Origin: Clostridiales bacterium
GTDB taxonomy: Bacteria; Bacillota; Clostridia; Christensenellales; Borkfalkiaceae
Direction: 5' to 3'
DNA: 57,347 nucleotides
NCBI GenBank assembly: GCA_015055865.1
Contig: SVHK01000006.1
Coordinates: 1 to 57,347 of the forward strand
Both the position numbers and the translations under genes were made by a program. Below the pieces are notes generated by a model. That model was not told where the DNA came from. It did not search any database and worked only from the letters and a program-made list of their open reading frames with translations. Positions 1 through 8,796 of the stretch are shown one piece after another (the stretch's first letter is position 1; every line of letters starts with the position of its first letter).

Positions 1-125
1 AGCCGCTTTAGCGGCTGCCTGAGATTGTTTTGCGGTTGGCAAACCTTTCAATGAGCCTTAAGGCTCCGCTAGTATTATGCCCTTGAAGGGCCAGTGCATA
101 CCACCAGTTTAACTGGTGGTTTTGA
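1..125. repeat. Cluster of four short hairpins, possible mobile-element end
   Basis: Four perfect or near-perfect inverted repeats lie within 120 bases: AGCCGC/GCGGCT at 1-16, GAGCCTTAAGGCTC at 53-66, GCCCTTGAAGGGC at 79-91 and ACCACCAGTTTAACTGGTGGT arms at 100-120. The last is followed by TTTTGATT on the plus strand and could terminate transcription entering from the left. Such dense subterminal hairpins resemble the ends of IS200/IS605-type elements, but no transposase is visible because the window starts here. It could also be an intergenic palindromic repeat or a structured 3' UTR. Confidence 0.4.
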
Positions 126-884
126 TTATTCTTCGGATAATAAATCTTTCATTGCGTATAAGCCGGCGGATTTACCGAAAAGGAATTTCGCCGCTCGAAT
201 TGCTCCGATTGCGAAAACTTTCTTGCTGTTTGCGCTGTGCGAAATGGTAATAATTTCGTCTTCTCCGCAAAATGCTACTTCGTGTTCTCCGACGATTGTG
301 CCACCGCGAACTGCGTGAATGCCAATTTCTTCGCGTTTTCTTTGTCCCACGATGCCTTCGCGCCCGTTAACGTATTTCTTTTTGCCGTCAAACGTTTCGT
401 TGATTGCGTCTGCAAGCATTAACGCCGTACCGGACGGAGCGTCCTTTTTTAAATTGTGGTGGCGTTCGATGATTTCAACGTCGTAAGCTTCGCCTAAAAA
501 TTGCGCGGCGACTTTGCAAAGCGCTTGCATCAAATTGACGCCCAAAGACAAGTTTGCCGTTTTAAAGATAGCAACTTGTTTAGAGTATTCGTCGATGAGT
601 TTTAAATCGTCGGCGTTAAAACCCGTGGAAGCCAAAACGACGCCAAGTTTGTTTTGTTTTGCGTATTCAAGCCGTTCGCGTAAATTTTCTGCGGAAGAAA
701 AGTCAATCATAACGTCCGCTTGTTCTTGAACGCTTGCGAAATCTTTATAGACGGGAATACCGATTTCCTTAGGAAATAAATCCACGCCTGCAACCGCAAC
801 GGCGGTTTGGTCGTTGCCGAGCAGGGAAAGGACGTTTCCGCCCATTTTTCCGCACGCGCCACAAATTAAAATTCTCGTTTTCAT
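126..884 (-). CDS. dapB: 4-hydroxy-tetrahydrodipicolinate reductase
   Basis: Cytoplasmic NAD(P)H-dependent reductase that makes tetrahydrodipicolinate in lysine and meso-diaminopimelate (cell wall) synthesis. The dinucleotide-binding GACGKMG motif is at residues 9-15, and the substrate/catalytic block RHHNLKKDAPSGTA is at about 141-154, with the conserved His pair and Lys. At 252 aa it is of normal family length. It is the last gene of the minus-strand asd-dapA-dapB operon, and its start overlaps the end of dapA by one base (ATGA-type junction), implying translational coupling. Confidence 0.97.
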   Translation of the reverse strand: MKTRILICGACGKMGGNVLSLLGNDQTAVAVAGVDLFPKEIGIPVYKDFASVQEQADVMIDFSSAENLRERLEYAKQNKLGVVLASTGFNADDLKLIDEYSKQVAIFKTANLSLGVNLMQALCKVAAQFLGEAYDVEIIERHHNLKKDAPSGTALMLADAINETFDGKKKYVNGREGIVGQRKREEIGIHAVRGGTIVGEHEVAFCGEDEIITISHSANSKKVFAIGAIRAAKFLFGKSAGLYAMKDLLSEE

Positions 885-1771
885 TATTTTATCTCCATTC
901 CGAACGTGCGGATAGCGTTTGCAAGTTTTTCTTTGTTTTGCGGTTCGATTTCGCTTAACGGTGCACGAGGCGTTCCAGCGTTAAACCCGATTAAATTCAT
1001 TCCTGCTTTTACGGGGATAGGATTTACTTCGCAAAAACAAGCGTTTGCGACGGGCAAGAGCTCGTCGTTTAATTTTTCCGCTTCTTGAAGTTTGCCCGCT
1101 TTTATCAACGAGCAAAGCGCTTTTACTTCTTTGGGTAAAATATTCGAAAGCACGGAAATAACCCCAACGCCCCCGACTGCGAGAATAGGGAAGTTAAGCG
1201 CGTCTTCGCCGGAATATAAATCGCATTTATTTCGAATAAGGCGGAGCGTTTCCATCGTTTTGGACATATTACCGCCTGCGTCTTTGATGCCTGCCATATT
1301 CGGGAGTTCCGCAATTTTCGCCATCGTAGTAGGTTGAATTTCTACGCCCGTGCGACCGGGTACGTTATAGGCGATTACGGGAATAGTAACTGCGTCGCAA
1401 ATCGCTTTGTAATACGCGATTAAACCGTTTTGCGTGCATTTATTGTAATAAGGGGTAACGGCAAGTAATCCGTCCGCGCCGTAGCTTTCCGCTTTTTTTG
1501 CCGTAGCTACCGCTTTCGCCGTGTTATTGCTACCGCAACCGATAATGACTTTACATCTCTTATCGACCGTTTTAACGGCGAAATCCATTACGCTTTCGAT
1601 TTCTTGCTCGGTCATCGTGGACGGTTCGCCCGTCGTGCCTAAAAATACGATAGCGTCCGTACCGCCTGCGATTTGGTATTCAATCAGTTCTTTTAAAACG
1701 TCAAAGTTTACGCCCTTTTCGTCAAAGGGAGTAATAAGTGCCGTTGCGCTACCGTTAAAAAATCCTTTCAT
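884..1771 (-). CDS. dapA: 4-hydroxy-tetrahydrodipicolinate synthase
   Basis: Class I aldolase that condenses pyruvate with aspartate semialdehyde, the first committed step towards diaminopimelate and lysine. Visible landmarks are GTTGE at residues 45-49, Tyr135 in AYNVPGRTG and the Schiff-base Lys163 in GIKDAGG. At 295 aa it matches the family. It lies between asd (34-bp gap) and dapB (1-base overlap), so the three genes are very likely cotranscribed from the promoter upstream of asd. Confidence 0.97.
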   Translation of the reverse strand: MKGFFNGSATALITPFDEKGVNFDVLKELIEYQIAGGTDAIVFLGTTGEPSTMTEQEIESVMDFAVKTVDKRCKVIIGCGSNNTAKAVATAKKAESYGADGLLAVTPYYNKCTQNGLIAYYKAICDAVTIPVIAYNVPGRTGVEIQPTTMAKIAELPNMAGIKDAGGNMSKTMETLRLIRNKCDLYSGEDALNFPILAVGGVGVISVLSNILPKEVKALCSLIKAGKLQEAEKLNDELLPVANACFCEVNPIPVKAGMNLIGFNAGTPRAPLSEIEPQNKEKLANAIRTFGMEIK

Positions 1772-1805
1772 ATTTATTTACTCCATTTATATATTTAATT
1801 TAAAT

Positions 1806-2885
1806 TTAGTCAAAATATCCTTTTGCGGCTAAAAGTTCTGCGAGCAATACTGCTCCGCCTGCCGCACCGCGCAAGGTGTTGTGCGAAAGTCCGATAAACT
1901 TATAATCGAATAAGAAATCGTTACGGAGTCTACCTGCCGTTACGCTCATACCGTTGCCTTCCATTCTGTCAAGTTTTGCTTGCGGACGATTGTCTTCTTG
2001 CAAGTAGCAAAGGAATTGTTGGGGCGCGGAGGGCAGAGCCAATTTTTGCGGTTCGCCGGAAAATTCCGCCCAAGCCGATAAGATTTCTTCTCTCGTAGGT
2101 TTTTGTTCGAAATTTACGAATACGGCGGCGGTATGTCCGTCGGAAACGGGAACTCTTAAGCATTGCGCCGTAACGACGGGTTCGGTTGCGTTAACGATTT
2201 CTCCGTTCACTACTTCGCCCCAAATTTTAAGGGGTTCTTTTTCGCTTTTTTCTTCTTCACCGCCAATGTAAGGGATTACGTTGTCGATGATTTCGGGCAT
2301 CGTTTGGAAGGTTTTTCCTGCGCCTGAAATGGCTTGATAAGTACAAACGGCCACCGATTTAATTCCGAATTTTTTAAGGGGGTGAAGAAGGGGAACGTAG
2401 GATTGTAACGAGCAGTTGGATTTAACTGCAATAAATCCGCGTTTCGTGCCCAAGCGTTCTTTTTGAGAAGCGATTACGCTTAAATGTTCGGCGTTGATTT
2501 CAGGAATTATCATCGGTACGTCGGGGGTAAAGCGGTGCGCCGAATTATTGGAAACGACGGGGATTTCTTTTTGTGCGTACCGTTCTTCCAAGGCGCGTGT
2601 TTTCGCTTTGTCCATATTGACGGCGCAAAAGACGAAATCTACTTTTTGCGCGATAACGTCAATATCCTTTTCAGCGTCTAAAACGATTTCGTCGGCGTAT
2701 TTTTTCGGGATAGGACAAGAAAACGCCCATTTATTCCCAACGGCGTTTGAGTAAGTTTTATTCGCTGAACGTTCGGATGCGGCGAGCACGGTTACGTTAA
2801 ACCAAGGGTGGTTTTCAAGTAAAGTTAAAAATCTTTGTCCGACCATACCGGTCGCGCCGATAACGCCTACGTTGTATTTCTTCAT
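1806..2885 (-). CDS. asd: Aspartate-semialdehyde dehydrogenase (archaeal/fungal-type branch)
   Basis: Reduces aspartyl phosphate to aspartate semialdehyde, the branch point to lysine, threonine and methionine. It has an N-terminal NADP-binding motif GATGMVGQR (residues 10-18) and the catalytic cysteine in SNCS (Cys158). Length (359 aa) and sequence style fit the asd branch common in archaea, fungi and Clostridia rather than the E. coli type. A clear RBS (AGGAG, minus strand) precedes the ATG. First gene of asd-dapA-dapB, with a roughly 100-nt leader that contains a terminator-like hairpin. Confidence 0.95.
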   Translation of the reverse strand: MKKYNVGVIGATGMVGQRFLTLLENHPWFNVTVLAASERSANKTYSNAVGNKWAFSCPIPKKYADEIVLDAEKDIDVIAQKVDFVFCAVNMDKAKTRALEERYAQKEIPVVSNNSAHRFTPDVPMIIPEINAEHLSVIASQKERLGTKRGFIAVKSNCSLQSYVPLLHPLKKFGIKSVAVCTYQAISGAGKTFQTMPEIIDNVIPYIGGEEEKSEKEPLKIWGEVVNGEIVNATEPVVTAQCLRVPVSDGHTAAVFVNFEQKPTREEILSAWAEFSGEPQKLALPSAPQQFLCYLQEDNRPQAKLDRMEGNGMSVTAGRLRNDFLFDYKFIGLSHNTLRGAAGGAVLLAELLAAKGYFD

Positions 2886-2904
2886 AAAGTACTCCTAAAA
2901 TGCA

Positions 2905-2930
2905 ATAAAAGACGGGCGCTCTCCCGTCTT
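2905..2930 (-). terminator. Terminator-like hairpin in the asd leader (possible attenuator)
   Basis: On the minus strand GACGGG pairs with CCCGTC (plus-strand arms 2911-2916 and 2923-2928), followed by TTTTATT. It lies in the 5' leader, about 25 nt before the asd start. A second possible hairpin, GTTAGC/GCTAAC (plus 2962-2967 and 2979-2984), lies further upstream. No lysine-riboswitch or T-box consensus is visible, so the controlling signal is unknown. Confidence 0.5.
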
Positions 2931-2990
2931 AAGAAACGCTCGTTTTTAATATACTGTCTTGGTTAGCTAAAAGTTTGCGCTAACAAATTT

Positions 2991-3019
2991 ATTGTAACAT
3001 ATCTATACGAAAATGTCAA
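2991..3019 (-). promoter_or_regulatory. Sigma-A-type promoter of asd-dapA-dapB
   Basis: Minus strand: a perfect -35 TTGACA (plus 3014-3019), a 17-bp spacer and -10 TACAAT (plus 2991-2996). Transcription would start near 2984, giving a leader of about 100 nt. Confidence 0.8.
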
Positions 3020-3110
3020 AAGTTTCAACGCATTTTACCGCCTTTTTTAACTTGGATTGAAAAAAAATTCTTTATTTTTAAATTTTATTCAAAATAAATC
3101 GGTTTTTCCC

Positions 3111-3139
3111 TTGAAATAATTGCGAATTTGTAGTAGAAT
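3111..3139 (+). promoter_or_regulatory. Sigma-A-type promoter for the 3208 membrane protein gene
   Basis: -35 TTGAAA at 3111-3116, a 17-bp spacer and -10 TAGAAT at 3134-3139. Predicted start is near 3146, about 60 nt before the preferred ATG. Confidence 0.65.
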
Positions 3140-3207
3140 ATAATATACGGCGTAGACGCGTTAAATGTTTTAGCGTTTGCGTGAATGAATTTTTTGGGAG
3201 TTTTACT

Positions 3208-4485
3208 ATGGCGCAACAAAACAAGGGCTTTATCGCTCGTATGTTAGAAGGAAAAGAGCGGAGCGAGGAGTATGCGAGAAGTACTTTGCCTACTAACCGC
3301 TGGCAACTCTTTTGGGATATTTTTAAAGGGAATTTCGGAAAAATAGTCAAGAGCAATTTATTGATTTTTATTTTCTTTATTCCAATGATTTTAGTGCTCA
3401 TTCTCGGTTCTATGTTCGCGGACGCAAATAATCTTATTTATCCGTTTGGGGCGAGTTTGACGGTAGGGTATCCTGCTTCGCCCGATATTCAGGGTCTTTC
3501 CGAAATGCTTTCGATGCAATCGGCCGGAATCGTGCTTTTGGGAATTGTGCTTACTTCTTTTATCGCGGCGATTGGTTTGTCGGGCGGTATGTACGTAGTT
3601 AGAAATATGGTTTGGACGGAAGGTATTTTCGTCGCGAACGATTTTTGGCGTGGGGTAAAGCTTAACTATAAAAACGCGTTGCAAACGGCGCTGTTTTTCT
3701 CAATCGTGCTCGCTTTGAGCGTTTCTGCGGTTAATTCTTGCGAATTTATGATTGCTATGGGCGGACTCAGTGGCGTGGAAGAAACGTTTGGTATGATTGC
3801 TATCGTATTGAGTTACGCGATGATAGTATTTGCCGGAATGATGTCTTTTTGGATGATTGCGCTTGGCGTAAACTATGAACAAAAATTCTTCGTCCTTTTA
3901 AAAAATTCGGCGCTTATCACGATTGGTTCTTTACCGCAAACTATTTTCTTCGGCGTAATCGCGCTCCTGCCGTTTGCGTTGTTCTTAATCGAGAGCACGT
4001 TTTTCATAATGATATCGATTACGGTTTTGGTATTGTTCGCCTTTACTTGGGCATTGCTCGTTTGGTTGGATTTCGCGCAATGGTTGTTTGATAAATATAT
4101 CAACCCGAAAATTGAGGGTGCGAAAGTGGGTAGAGGTATTTATAACGAAGAAACGACCGCGCAAAGCGAAAGCCAAGCGCAAATTGAATACCGTCGCGCG
4201 TTGCTTGCGGAAGGAAAATCTAAGTTGGTTGCAAATCCCATTAAGCCTATAACCGACTCTTTGCAGGTTTACGAGTTGCCTCAAGCATTTACTCGTGAAG
4301 ACTTGCAAAAACTTCGCGAAAGTAAGCAAAACATCGTGGAAGATACCGAGGCTTACGCGGAAGAGCATAAGAACGATTTACGCTACGTCGAATATAATAA
4401 GATGTTTGAAGAACGCGAACGTGCTTTGCAGGACGCGGATTCGAAAAAGAAGAATCGTAAACCGCCCAAAATGCTCGGCGAATAA
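3208..4485 (+). CDS. Multi-pass membrane protein of unknown function
   Basis: A 425-aa integral membrane protein; I do not recognise a specific family. After a cytoplasmic basic N-terminus (about 45 residues) it shows six or so hydrophobic segments between residues about 45 and 295, then a charged, Lys/Glu-rich cytoplasmic tail of about 120 residues. The general plan recalls DUF624/YesL-like proteins but is not diagnostic. I chose ATG 3208 over the upstream GTG 3181 because a GGGAG ribosome site sits just before it. It has its own promoter, and a hairpin at 4499-4530 follows. Confidence 0.75.
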   Translation: MAQQNKGFIARMLEGKERSEEYARSTLPTNRWQLFWDIFKGNFGKIVKSNLLIFIFFIPMILVLILGSMFADANNLIYPFGASLTVGYPASPDIQGLSEMLSMQSAGIVLLGIVLTSFIAAIGLSGGMYVVRNMVWTEGIFVANDFWRGVKLNYKNALQTALFFSIVLALSVSAVNSCEFMIAMGGLSGVEETFGMIAIVLSYAMIVFAGMMSFWMIALGVNYEQKFFVLLKNSALITIGSLPQTIFFGVIALLPFALFLIESTFFIMISITVLVLFAFTWALLVWLDFAQWLFDKYINPKIEGAKVGRGIYNEETTAQSESQAQIEYRRALLAEGKSKLVANPIKPITDSLQVYELPQAFTREDLQKLRESKQNIVEDTEAYAEEHKNDLRYVEYNKMFEERERALQDADSKKKNRKPPKMLGE

Positions 4486-4498
4486 AAAGAAATAGTGG

Positions 4499-4530
4499 AA
4501 AATCTTGGCGCGTTAACGCGCCGAGATTTT
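4499..4530 (+). terminator. Hairpin terminator after the membrane protein gene
   Basis: AAAATCTTGGCGCG pairs with its complement across a central TTAA, and the descending arm ends in TTTT. It separates the membrane protein from the methyltransferase-hslO gene set. Confidence 0.7.
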
Positions 4531-4566
4531 CTTGTATAAATCCCATAAAACGACGGAAGAAAATTT

Positions 4567-5313
4567 ATGAAAAATACGGCGTATCAAAATCTTGCGAATT
4601 GGTTTGAATATCTTAACGACGACTGTGGCTATGAAAATTGGTCGCAGTATTTAATTGCGGTGTTGGACGAGTATTTGAAAAAAGAGAAATTGCCTTTCGT
4701 AGGGTTGGACGTTGGGTGTGGTAGCGGTTATTTTACGCGCGCTTTTGAAAAACACGGTTTTTCAATGAAAGGCTTGGACGTGTCCGTAGAGATGCTCGAC
4801 AAAGCACGTGTTCTTTCCGCTCAAGAAGGGGTGCGTTGTGAGTTTTTGCTCGGTGATATTACTAAATTCAAAACCCCGACGAGATTTTCTTTCGTTAGCG
4901 CGATTAACGATTGCTTTAATTATATACCGAAAGAAAAACTTGCTATCGCGTTTAGAAAAGTACGCGACGCCTTAAATAAAAACGGGTTGTTCGTATTCGA
5001 TATAAGCTCCGAACGAAAATTTTATAAAAAGGTTGCAAATACTGTAAGCGTGGACGACCGCGACGACGTAACCTATTTGAGCTTTAATTCAATGCAAGAA
5101 AGTAAAGTAATTATGGACGTAACGCTTTTCATAAAAAACGCGAACGGGAAATACGAACGGTTGGATGAACGGCACGAGCAGTATGTTTATAATGAAAACG
5201 AGATAACGAAAACGCTGGAAGAAGTCGGATTCGAGGTTTTGAAAGTGGAAGGACATTTGGGCTCGGATAAACGAGAAAGCGATAGAATTACTTTTATAGC
5301 GAAACGGAAGTGA
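4567..5313 (+). CDS. Class I SAM-dependent methyltransferase
   Basis: A 248-aa Rossmann-fold methyltransferase with motif I LDVGCGSG at residues 47-54 and an acidic second strand (GLDVS) about 20 residues later. The substrate cannot be read from the sequence; relatives of this size act on small molecules or are uncharacterised. It is 4 bp upstream of hslO and probably cotranscribed with it. Confidence 0.85.
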   Translation: MKNTAYQNLANWFEYLNDDCGYENWSQYLIAVLDEYLKKEKLPFVGLDVGCGSGYFTRAFEKHGFSMKGLDVSVEMLDKARVLSAQEGVRCEFLLGDITKFKTPTRFSFVSAINDCFNYIPKEKLAIAFRKVRDALNKNGLFVFDISSERKFYKKVANTVSVDDRDDVTYLSFNSMQESKVIMDVTLFIKNANGKYERLDERHEQYVYNENEITKTLEEVGFEVLKVEGHLGSDKRESDRITFIAKRK

Positions 5314-5317
5314 GAAG

Positions 5318-6151
5318 ATGACGAACGTATTGAGAACTTTAATTTGGGACGAGCAAGTATCTTTAACGATTGCAGATACGACGAAAATCGTTCAAGGAGG
5401 AATTAAATTGCATAATTTATCCGGCGAAAAAGCGGAAACGTTCGCGAAAGCGTTATCTTTTTTGACTTTTATGGCTTCGGCGTTAAAAGAACAGACGGGA
5501 GAAGTTTCGCTCTCTATTAAAACGAGCGGAAAAATTCTTGATTTGACGGCTTCAGGGAACGCTAATTTAAATATTCGCGGATATTTAGATTGGCAAGAAA
5601 CTGCGCTAACGCTTTTTGGCGACGGGGCGTTGACTTTGGTTCGTGACGACGGGTATTCACGTCCTTTCGTGGGTGCTTGCGGATTGATAAAAGACGGTAC
5701 GCTTGACGAGAATTTTGAAGAATATTATCGTATAAGCGAGCAACTTCCAACCTTTATTTCGACGAAATACGTCGAAAACGGCGAGGGCAGGGTTGCGTTT
5801 TCAGGGATTATCGTGTTACAGCCTTTGCCGTTTGCAAGCGAAGAAACGCTTGCAAAAATTCCCGTTCAAATGGAGCGAATGAAAATATTGGAAGCGGTTA
5901 AGGAAAAGGGTGTTTTTGAAACGTCGAAAGAAGTTTTCGGTGTGGAAGAAAAGGCGTGTAGCTTTAAAACCGCGCAGTACCGTTGCAACTGTTCAAGGGA
6001 GTATTTAAAAGGAGTACTCGTTTCGTTAGGAGAAGACGAGTTTAGAAATATAGTAAAAGAGGACGGCGCGGTGCGAGTGCATTGTCATTATTGCAATAGC
6101 GATTATACGTTCGATGAAACGGACGCGAACGAGATTTTTAAAAACAAATAA
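5318..6151 (+). CDS. hslO: Hsp33 redox-regulated molecular chaperone
   Basis: Cytoplasmic holdase chaperone switched on by oxidative unfolding. The C-terminal zinc-binding redox switch is intact: C-X-C at Cys223/Cys225 and C-X-X-C at Cys256/Cys259. The N-terminal domain fits the Hsp33 fold. At 277 aa the length is slightly below the usual 290. It follows the methyltransferase by 4 bp and is followed by the TPR gene after 12 bp, so all three probably share one transcript. An oxidant-sensing chaperone is common in anaerobic Clostridia. Confidence 0.92.
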   Translation: MTNVLRTLIWDEQVSLTIADTTKIVQGGIKLHNLSGEKAETFAKALSFLTFMASALKEQTGEVSLSIKTSGKILDLTASGNANLNIRGYLDWQETALTLFGDGALTLVRDDGYSRPFVGACGLIKDGTLDENFEEYYRISEQLPTFISTKYVENGEGRVAFSGIIVLQPLPFASEETLAKIPVQMERMKILEAVKEKGVFETSKEVFGVEEKACSFKTAQYRCNCSREYLKGVLVSLGEDEFRNIVKEDGAVRVHCHYCNSDYTFDETDANEIFKNK

Positions 6152-6163
6152 GCGGAGAGAATA

Positions 6164-7888
6164 GTGGGTAAAACGAAAAGGATTGATTTTAGCGCAAAAC
6201 GCTTGAGCGCGTTGGCGGAAAAATATTACAGCGAGGGAAAATACGTTTCCGCGCTACGTTTTACTTACAAAGAAATTGAGCGATACGGCGATTCGTTGGA
6301 TTGTTTTTTTCGATTGGCGGACATTTATGAGAATATGGGTTTGAGTTCAACGGCAATTAACTGTTGGTTCAAGGCTTTGGATTGTGCGAGCGAAGAAGAT
6401 TATCCAGATATTTACGAAGGTCTTGCATTGAATTATTTAAATATGGGCAAGGAAGCGCAGTCGGCTTTTTATTATAATTGCCTAATAGAAAGCGACGAAG
6501 AAATTCCCGATGATATAAAATATCAAATAGCCGATATTTTTTCTGAAAAACCAAAATCCGCTTTGAAAATATCTTATCCCCCAAGATTGGTTGATTATAA
6601 ACCTGAACTTGATAAGGCGTCGCGCGCGCTAAAAAAAGGGGATTGCAAAAACGCGGTAAAAATACTTGAAAAAATCGAAAAGGGGTCGAACGAATATATT
6701 CTTTCGTTAGAAATGCGCGCGTTGGCGTTATTGCTATCGGAAAACGTAGAGGAAGCGAAAACGGTTTGTTTGGAAGCTCTTGAGCAGGACGAGAACAACG
6801 TTCGCGCGCTTTCTACTTTGTCGGCGGCGTATTTTGAAGAAGGGGATAAGGTTAGAAGCTTGGAAATTGCTCGTAAGCTTTGCGAAATTCAACCTAAAGA
6901 CGATGAGGAAGAATATAAGATTGCGACGGTTTGTTGTGAAAACGGTTTACATTTAGAGGCGTTCGAACGTTTTTCTGCTTTGGAAAAGCAAACGCCTTAC
7001 GACGGTAAGTTGTTGTATTTTAAAGGCGTATCGGCTTATAATGCAGGCAAATACGAAGAATCGATGGAAGCGTTTGCGAAACTTTGCGGTATTTATCCCG
7101 ACGCGGCGGTTGCGGAACATTTTCTTAAAGAAGTTAGAGAGTATTACGAGTCTTTAAAAAACGGGGAAGAACGAGAAAAACCTGAGTTGGGATATTTTTA
7201 CCAAGTATCGCAAAAGGAGCGGGATAAACGTTGTCAATTTTTAATGGAAATCGGGAAAATGCCCAAAGCGGAGGCGGAAGTAATAGGAATTTTCGCGCAT
7301 ACTGCGGGGCTTTTTAGATGGTGCTTTGACGAGTTGGACGGCGTGGACCACGATTTGCAATATTTGGCGTGCTTGGTAGCGGTTCATTCTAACGTGGACG
7401 AGTTTTTAAAAGAAGTTTTGCTCGACAACGAAGTTTTGGATTTGTTGAAAATAGAGATTTTACGGTTGTTATACGAACGAAACGAAGAGACGACGATTGG
7501 GGCGGTCGTTTATCACGTGTACCGAAAAATACGGTTATTGCCGATAAATATCGGGCGAAAAGCGAGAAAGAAATTTATTTCGGCTTACGCGCGTACGGCG
7601 TCGAAGTTTGTAATTGTAAACCCCGATTACGCACAAAAGATAAAGACGGCGTCGGAAACGCTTTATAGAGCTTTGGAAAAATACGATTGTTTCGAGCAGG
7701 CAAAAAACGTTGACGATTGCGCTTGCGCGATTTATTTGACGGCAAATTTACGTGATATGGGAAAAGATATAGACGCGGTATCGCTTGCTTTCGACGCGAA
7801 CGCCGATAGAGTAAGGGTTTTGCTTACCACGGTAGAATCGGCTAAGGCGGGTTATAAGCTAAATGAAAATAAAAAATGGAAGGAATGA
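6164..7888 (+). CDS. TPR-repeat protein of unknown function
   Basis: A soluble 574-aa protein with a GTG start preceded by GGAGA. Roughly the first 330 residues are helical pairs with TPR spacing (for example ALRFTYKEIERYGDSLDCFFRLADIY, split here only for description), about eight repeats. The C-terminal 240 residues are helical without clear TPR consensus, including a region rich in Tyr and Arg. There is no signal peptide or membrane segment. It is 12 bp after hslO and 3 bp before the next gene. Function is not recognisable; a scaffold or adaptor role is inference. Confidence 0.8.
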   Translation: MGKTKRIDFSAKRLSALAEKYYSEGKYVSALRFTYKEIERYGDSLDCFFRLADIYENMGLSSTAINCWFKALDCASEEDYPDIYEGLALNYLNMGKEAQSAFYYNCLIESDEEIPDDIKYQIADIFSEKPKSALKISYPPRLVDYKPELDKASRALKKGDCKNAVKILEKIEKGSNEYILSLEMRALALLLSENVEEAKTVCLEALEQDENNVRALSTLSAAYFEEGDKVRSLEIARKLCEIQPKDDEEEYKIATVCCENGLHLEAFERFSALEKQTPYDGKLLYFKGVSAYNAGKYEESMEAFAKLCGIYPDAAVAEHFLKEVREYYESLKNGEEREKPELGYFYQVSQKERDKRCQFLMEIGKMPKAEAEVIGIFAHTAGLFRWCFDELDGVDHDLQYLACLVAVHSNVDEFLKEVLLDNEVLDLLKIEILRLLYERNEETTIGAVVYHVYRKIRLLPINIGRKARKKFISAYARTASKFVIVNPDYAQKIKTASETLYRALEKYDCFEQAKNVDDCACAIYLTANLRDMGKDIDAVSLAFDANADRVRVLLTTVESAKAGYKLNENKKWKE

Positions 7889-7891
7889 AAA

Positions 7892-8698
7892 ATGCAATTG
7901 ATTGATTTTGACGGTTTGTTTGATGAAAAGTTGGCGCAATATATCGAACAAAACAAAAATAAATATACCGAAAAACAATGGGAGAACGTAATCCCGCGTC
8001 TTTATAAAAAGTTCGGGGATACGTTCGTTGCCAAAATTAAGTGTACGCCGAAAGAGTATTACGCGAAAATGTCGGAAAGCGAATTAGCGGATACCTTATA
8101 CGCGCATTTAACCGGCGACGTGCCCGTGCCTGAGTTTTTGTGTGCGGAATTGGAAAGCAGGGACGCGACGAAAGAACTTTTAGCTATTTTTGAAAAAGAG
8201 AACGACGAAGTTGTGGCTAATTACATAGTCAATCTCGTGGGCGCGGACGCGCGCGCGCGCGACATATATTTTGAATGTTTAGAGAATAATCGTTTTGACG
8301 AAGACGTGCGTTCAGACGTTACGGATATTTTGCGCTCGTCTGCGGACGAAATAAAAGAAAAAGCGATGAAGAATTATCGGGACGGAAAAGCGGTAGAGTA
8401 TATGTTGGAAATATTATCCCACTGTAAGGTGCGAGATGACGAGGTGTACGAAATTTTGCTCAAAGAATTTCTTGATAGCGAAGACAAAGTGCCCGTGCGC
8501 GCCGGATATTTGGCGTCTTACGGAGACGAACGAGCCTTGCCGTATTTGATGAAAAAAATCGAAGATAGGTCGATTGGATTCGTAACCTTCCAAGAGCTTA
8601 AATACGCAATCGAAGCATTGGGCGGAGAGTATAACGAACCGCGTGATTTTTCTTCCGATAAAGATTATATTGCTATCGAAGGCGCAGGGCAAAGCTAA
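7892..8698 (+). CDS. Helical-repeat (HEAT-like) hypothetical protein
   Basis: A 268-aa acidic soluble protein. The N-terminal about 100 residues look all-helical; residues about 100-250 show short helical pairs such as EILSHCKVRDDEVYEILLKE that resemble HEAT or PBS-lyase repeats. There is no signal or membrane segment. Its start lies 3 bp after the TPR gene with GGAAGGA as ribosome site, so the two solenoid proteins are almost certainly cotranslated. No function recognised. Confidence 0.75.
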   Translation: MQLIDFDGLFDEKLAQYIEQNKNKYTEKQWENVIPRLYKKFGDTFVAKIKCTPKEYYAKMSESELADTLYAHLTGDVPVPEFLCAELESRDATKELLAIFEKENDEVVANYIVNLVGADARARDIYFECLENNRFDEDVRSDVTDILRSSADEIKEKAMKNYRDGKAVEYMLEILSHCKVRDDEVYEILLKEFLDSEDKVPVRAGYLASYGDERALPYLMKKIEDRSIGFVTFQELKYAIEALGGEYNEPRDFSSDKDYIAIEGAGQS

Positions 8699-8711
8699 AA
8701 TAAAAATAATT

Positions 8712-8740
8712 TCATAAAGGTAAAAATTCTCGCATATAGT
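8712..8740 (+). promoter_or_regulatory. Possible SigE-type (mother-cell) promoter of spoIVA
   Basis: TCATAAA at 8712-8718, a 14-bp spacer and CATATAGT at 8733-8740 resemble the SigE pattern (ATA-containing -35, CATACA-T-type -10). spoIVA is a SigE gene in Bacillus, and no sigma-A promoter is visible in this gap, which supports the reading. Confidence 0.55.
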
Positions 8741-8796
8741 AAACAAGTAAGGTTTATTTGCGGGGATTTTTTATTTCCGCTTGAGGAGGTCTTTAG

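Noticed and set aside
2886-3019. Lysine riboswitch upstream of asd
   Set aside because: The leader is too short (about 100 nt) and lacks the conserved lysine-riboswitch core; only simple hairpins are seen.
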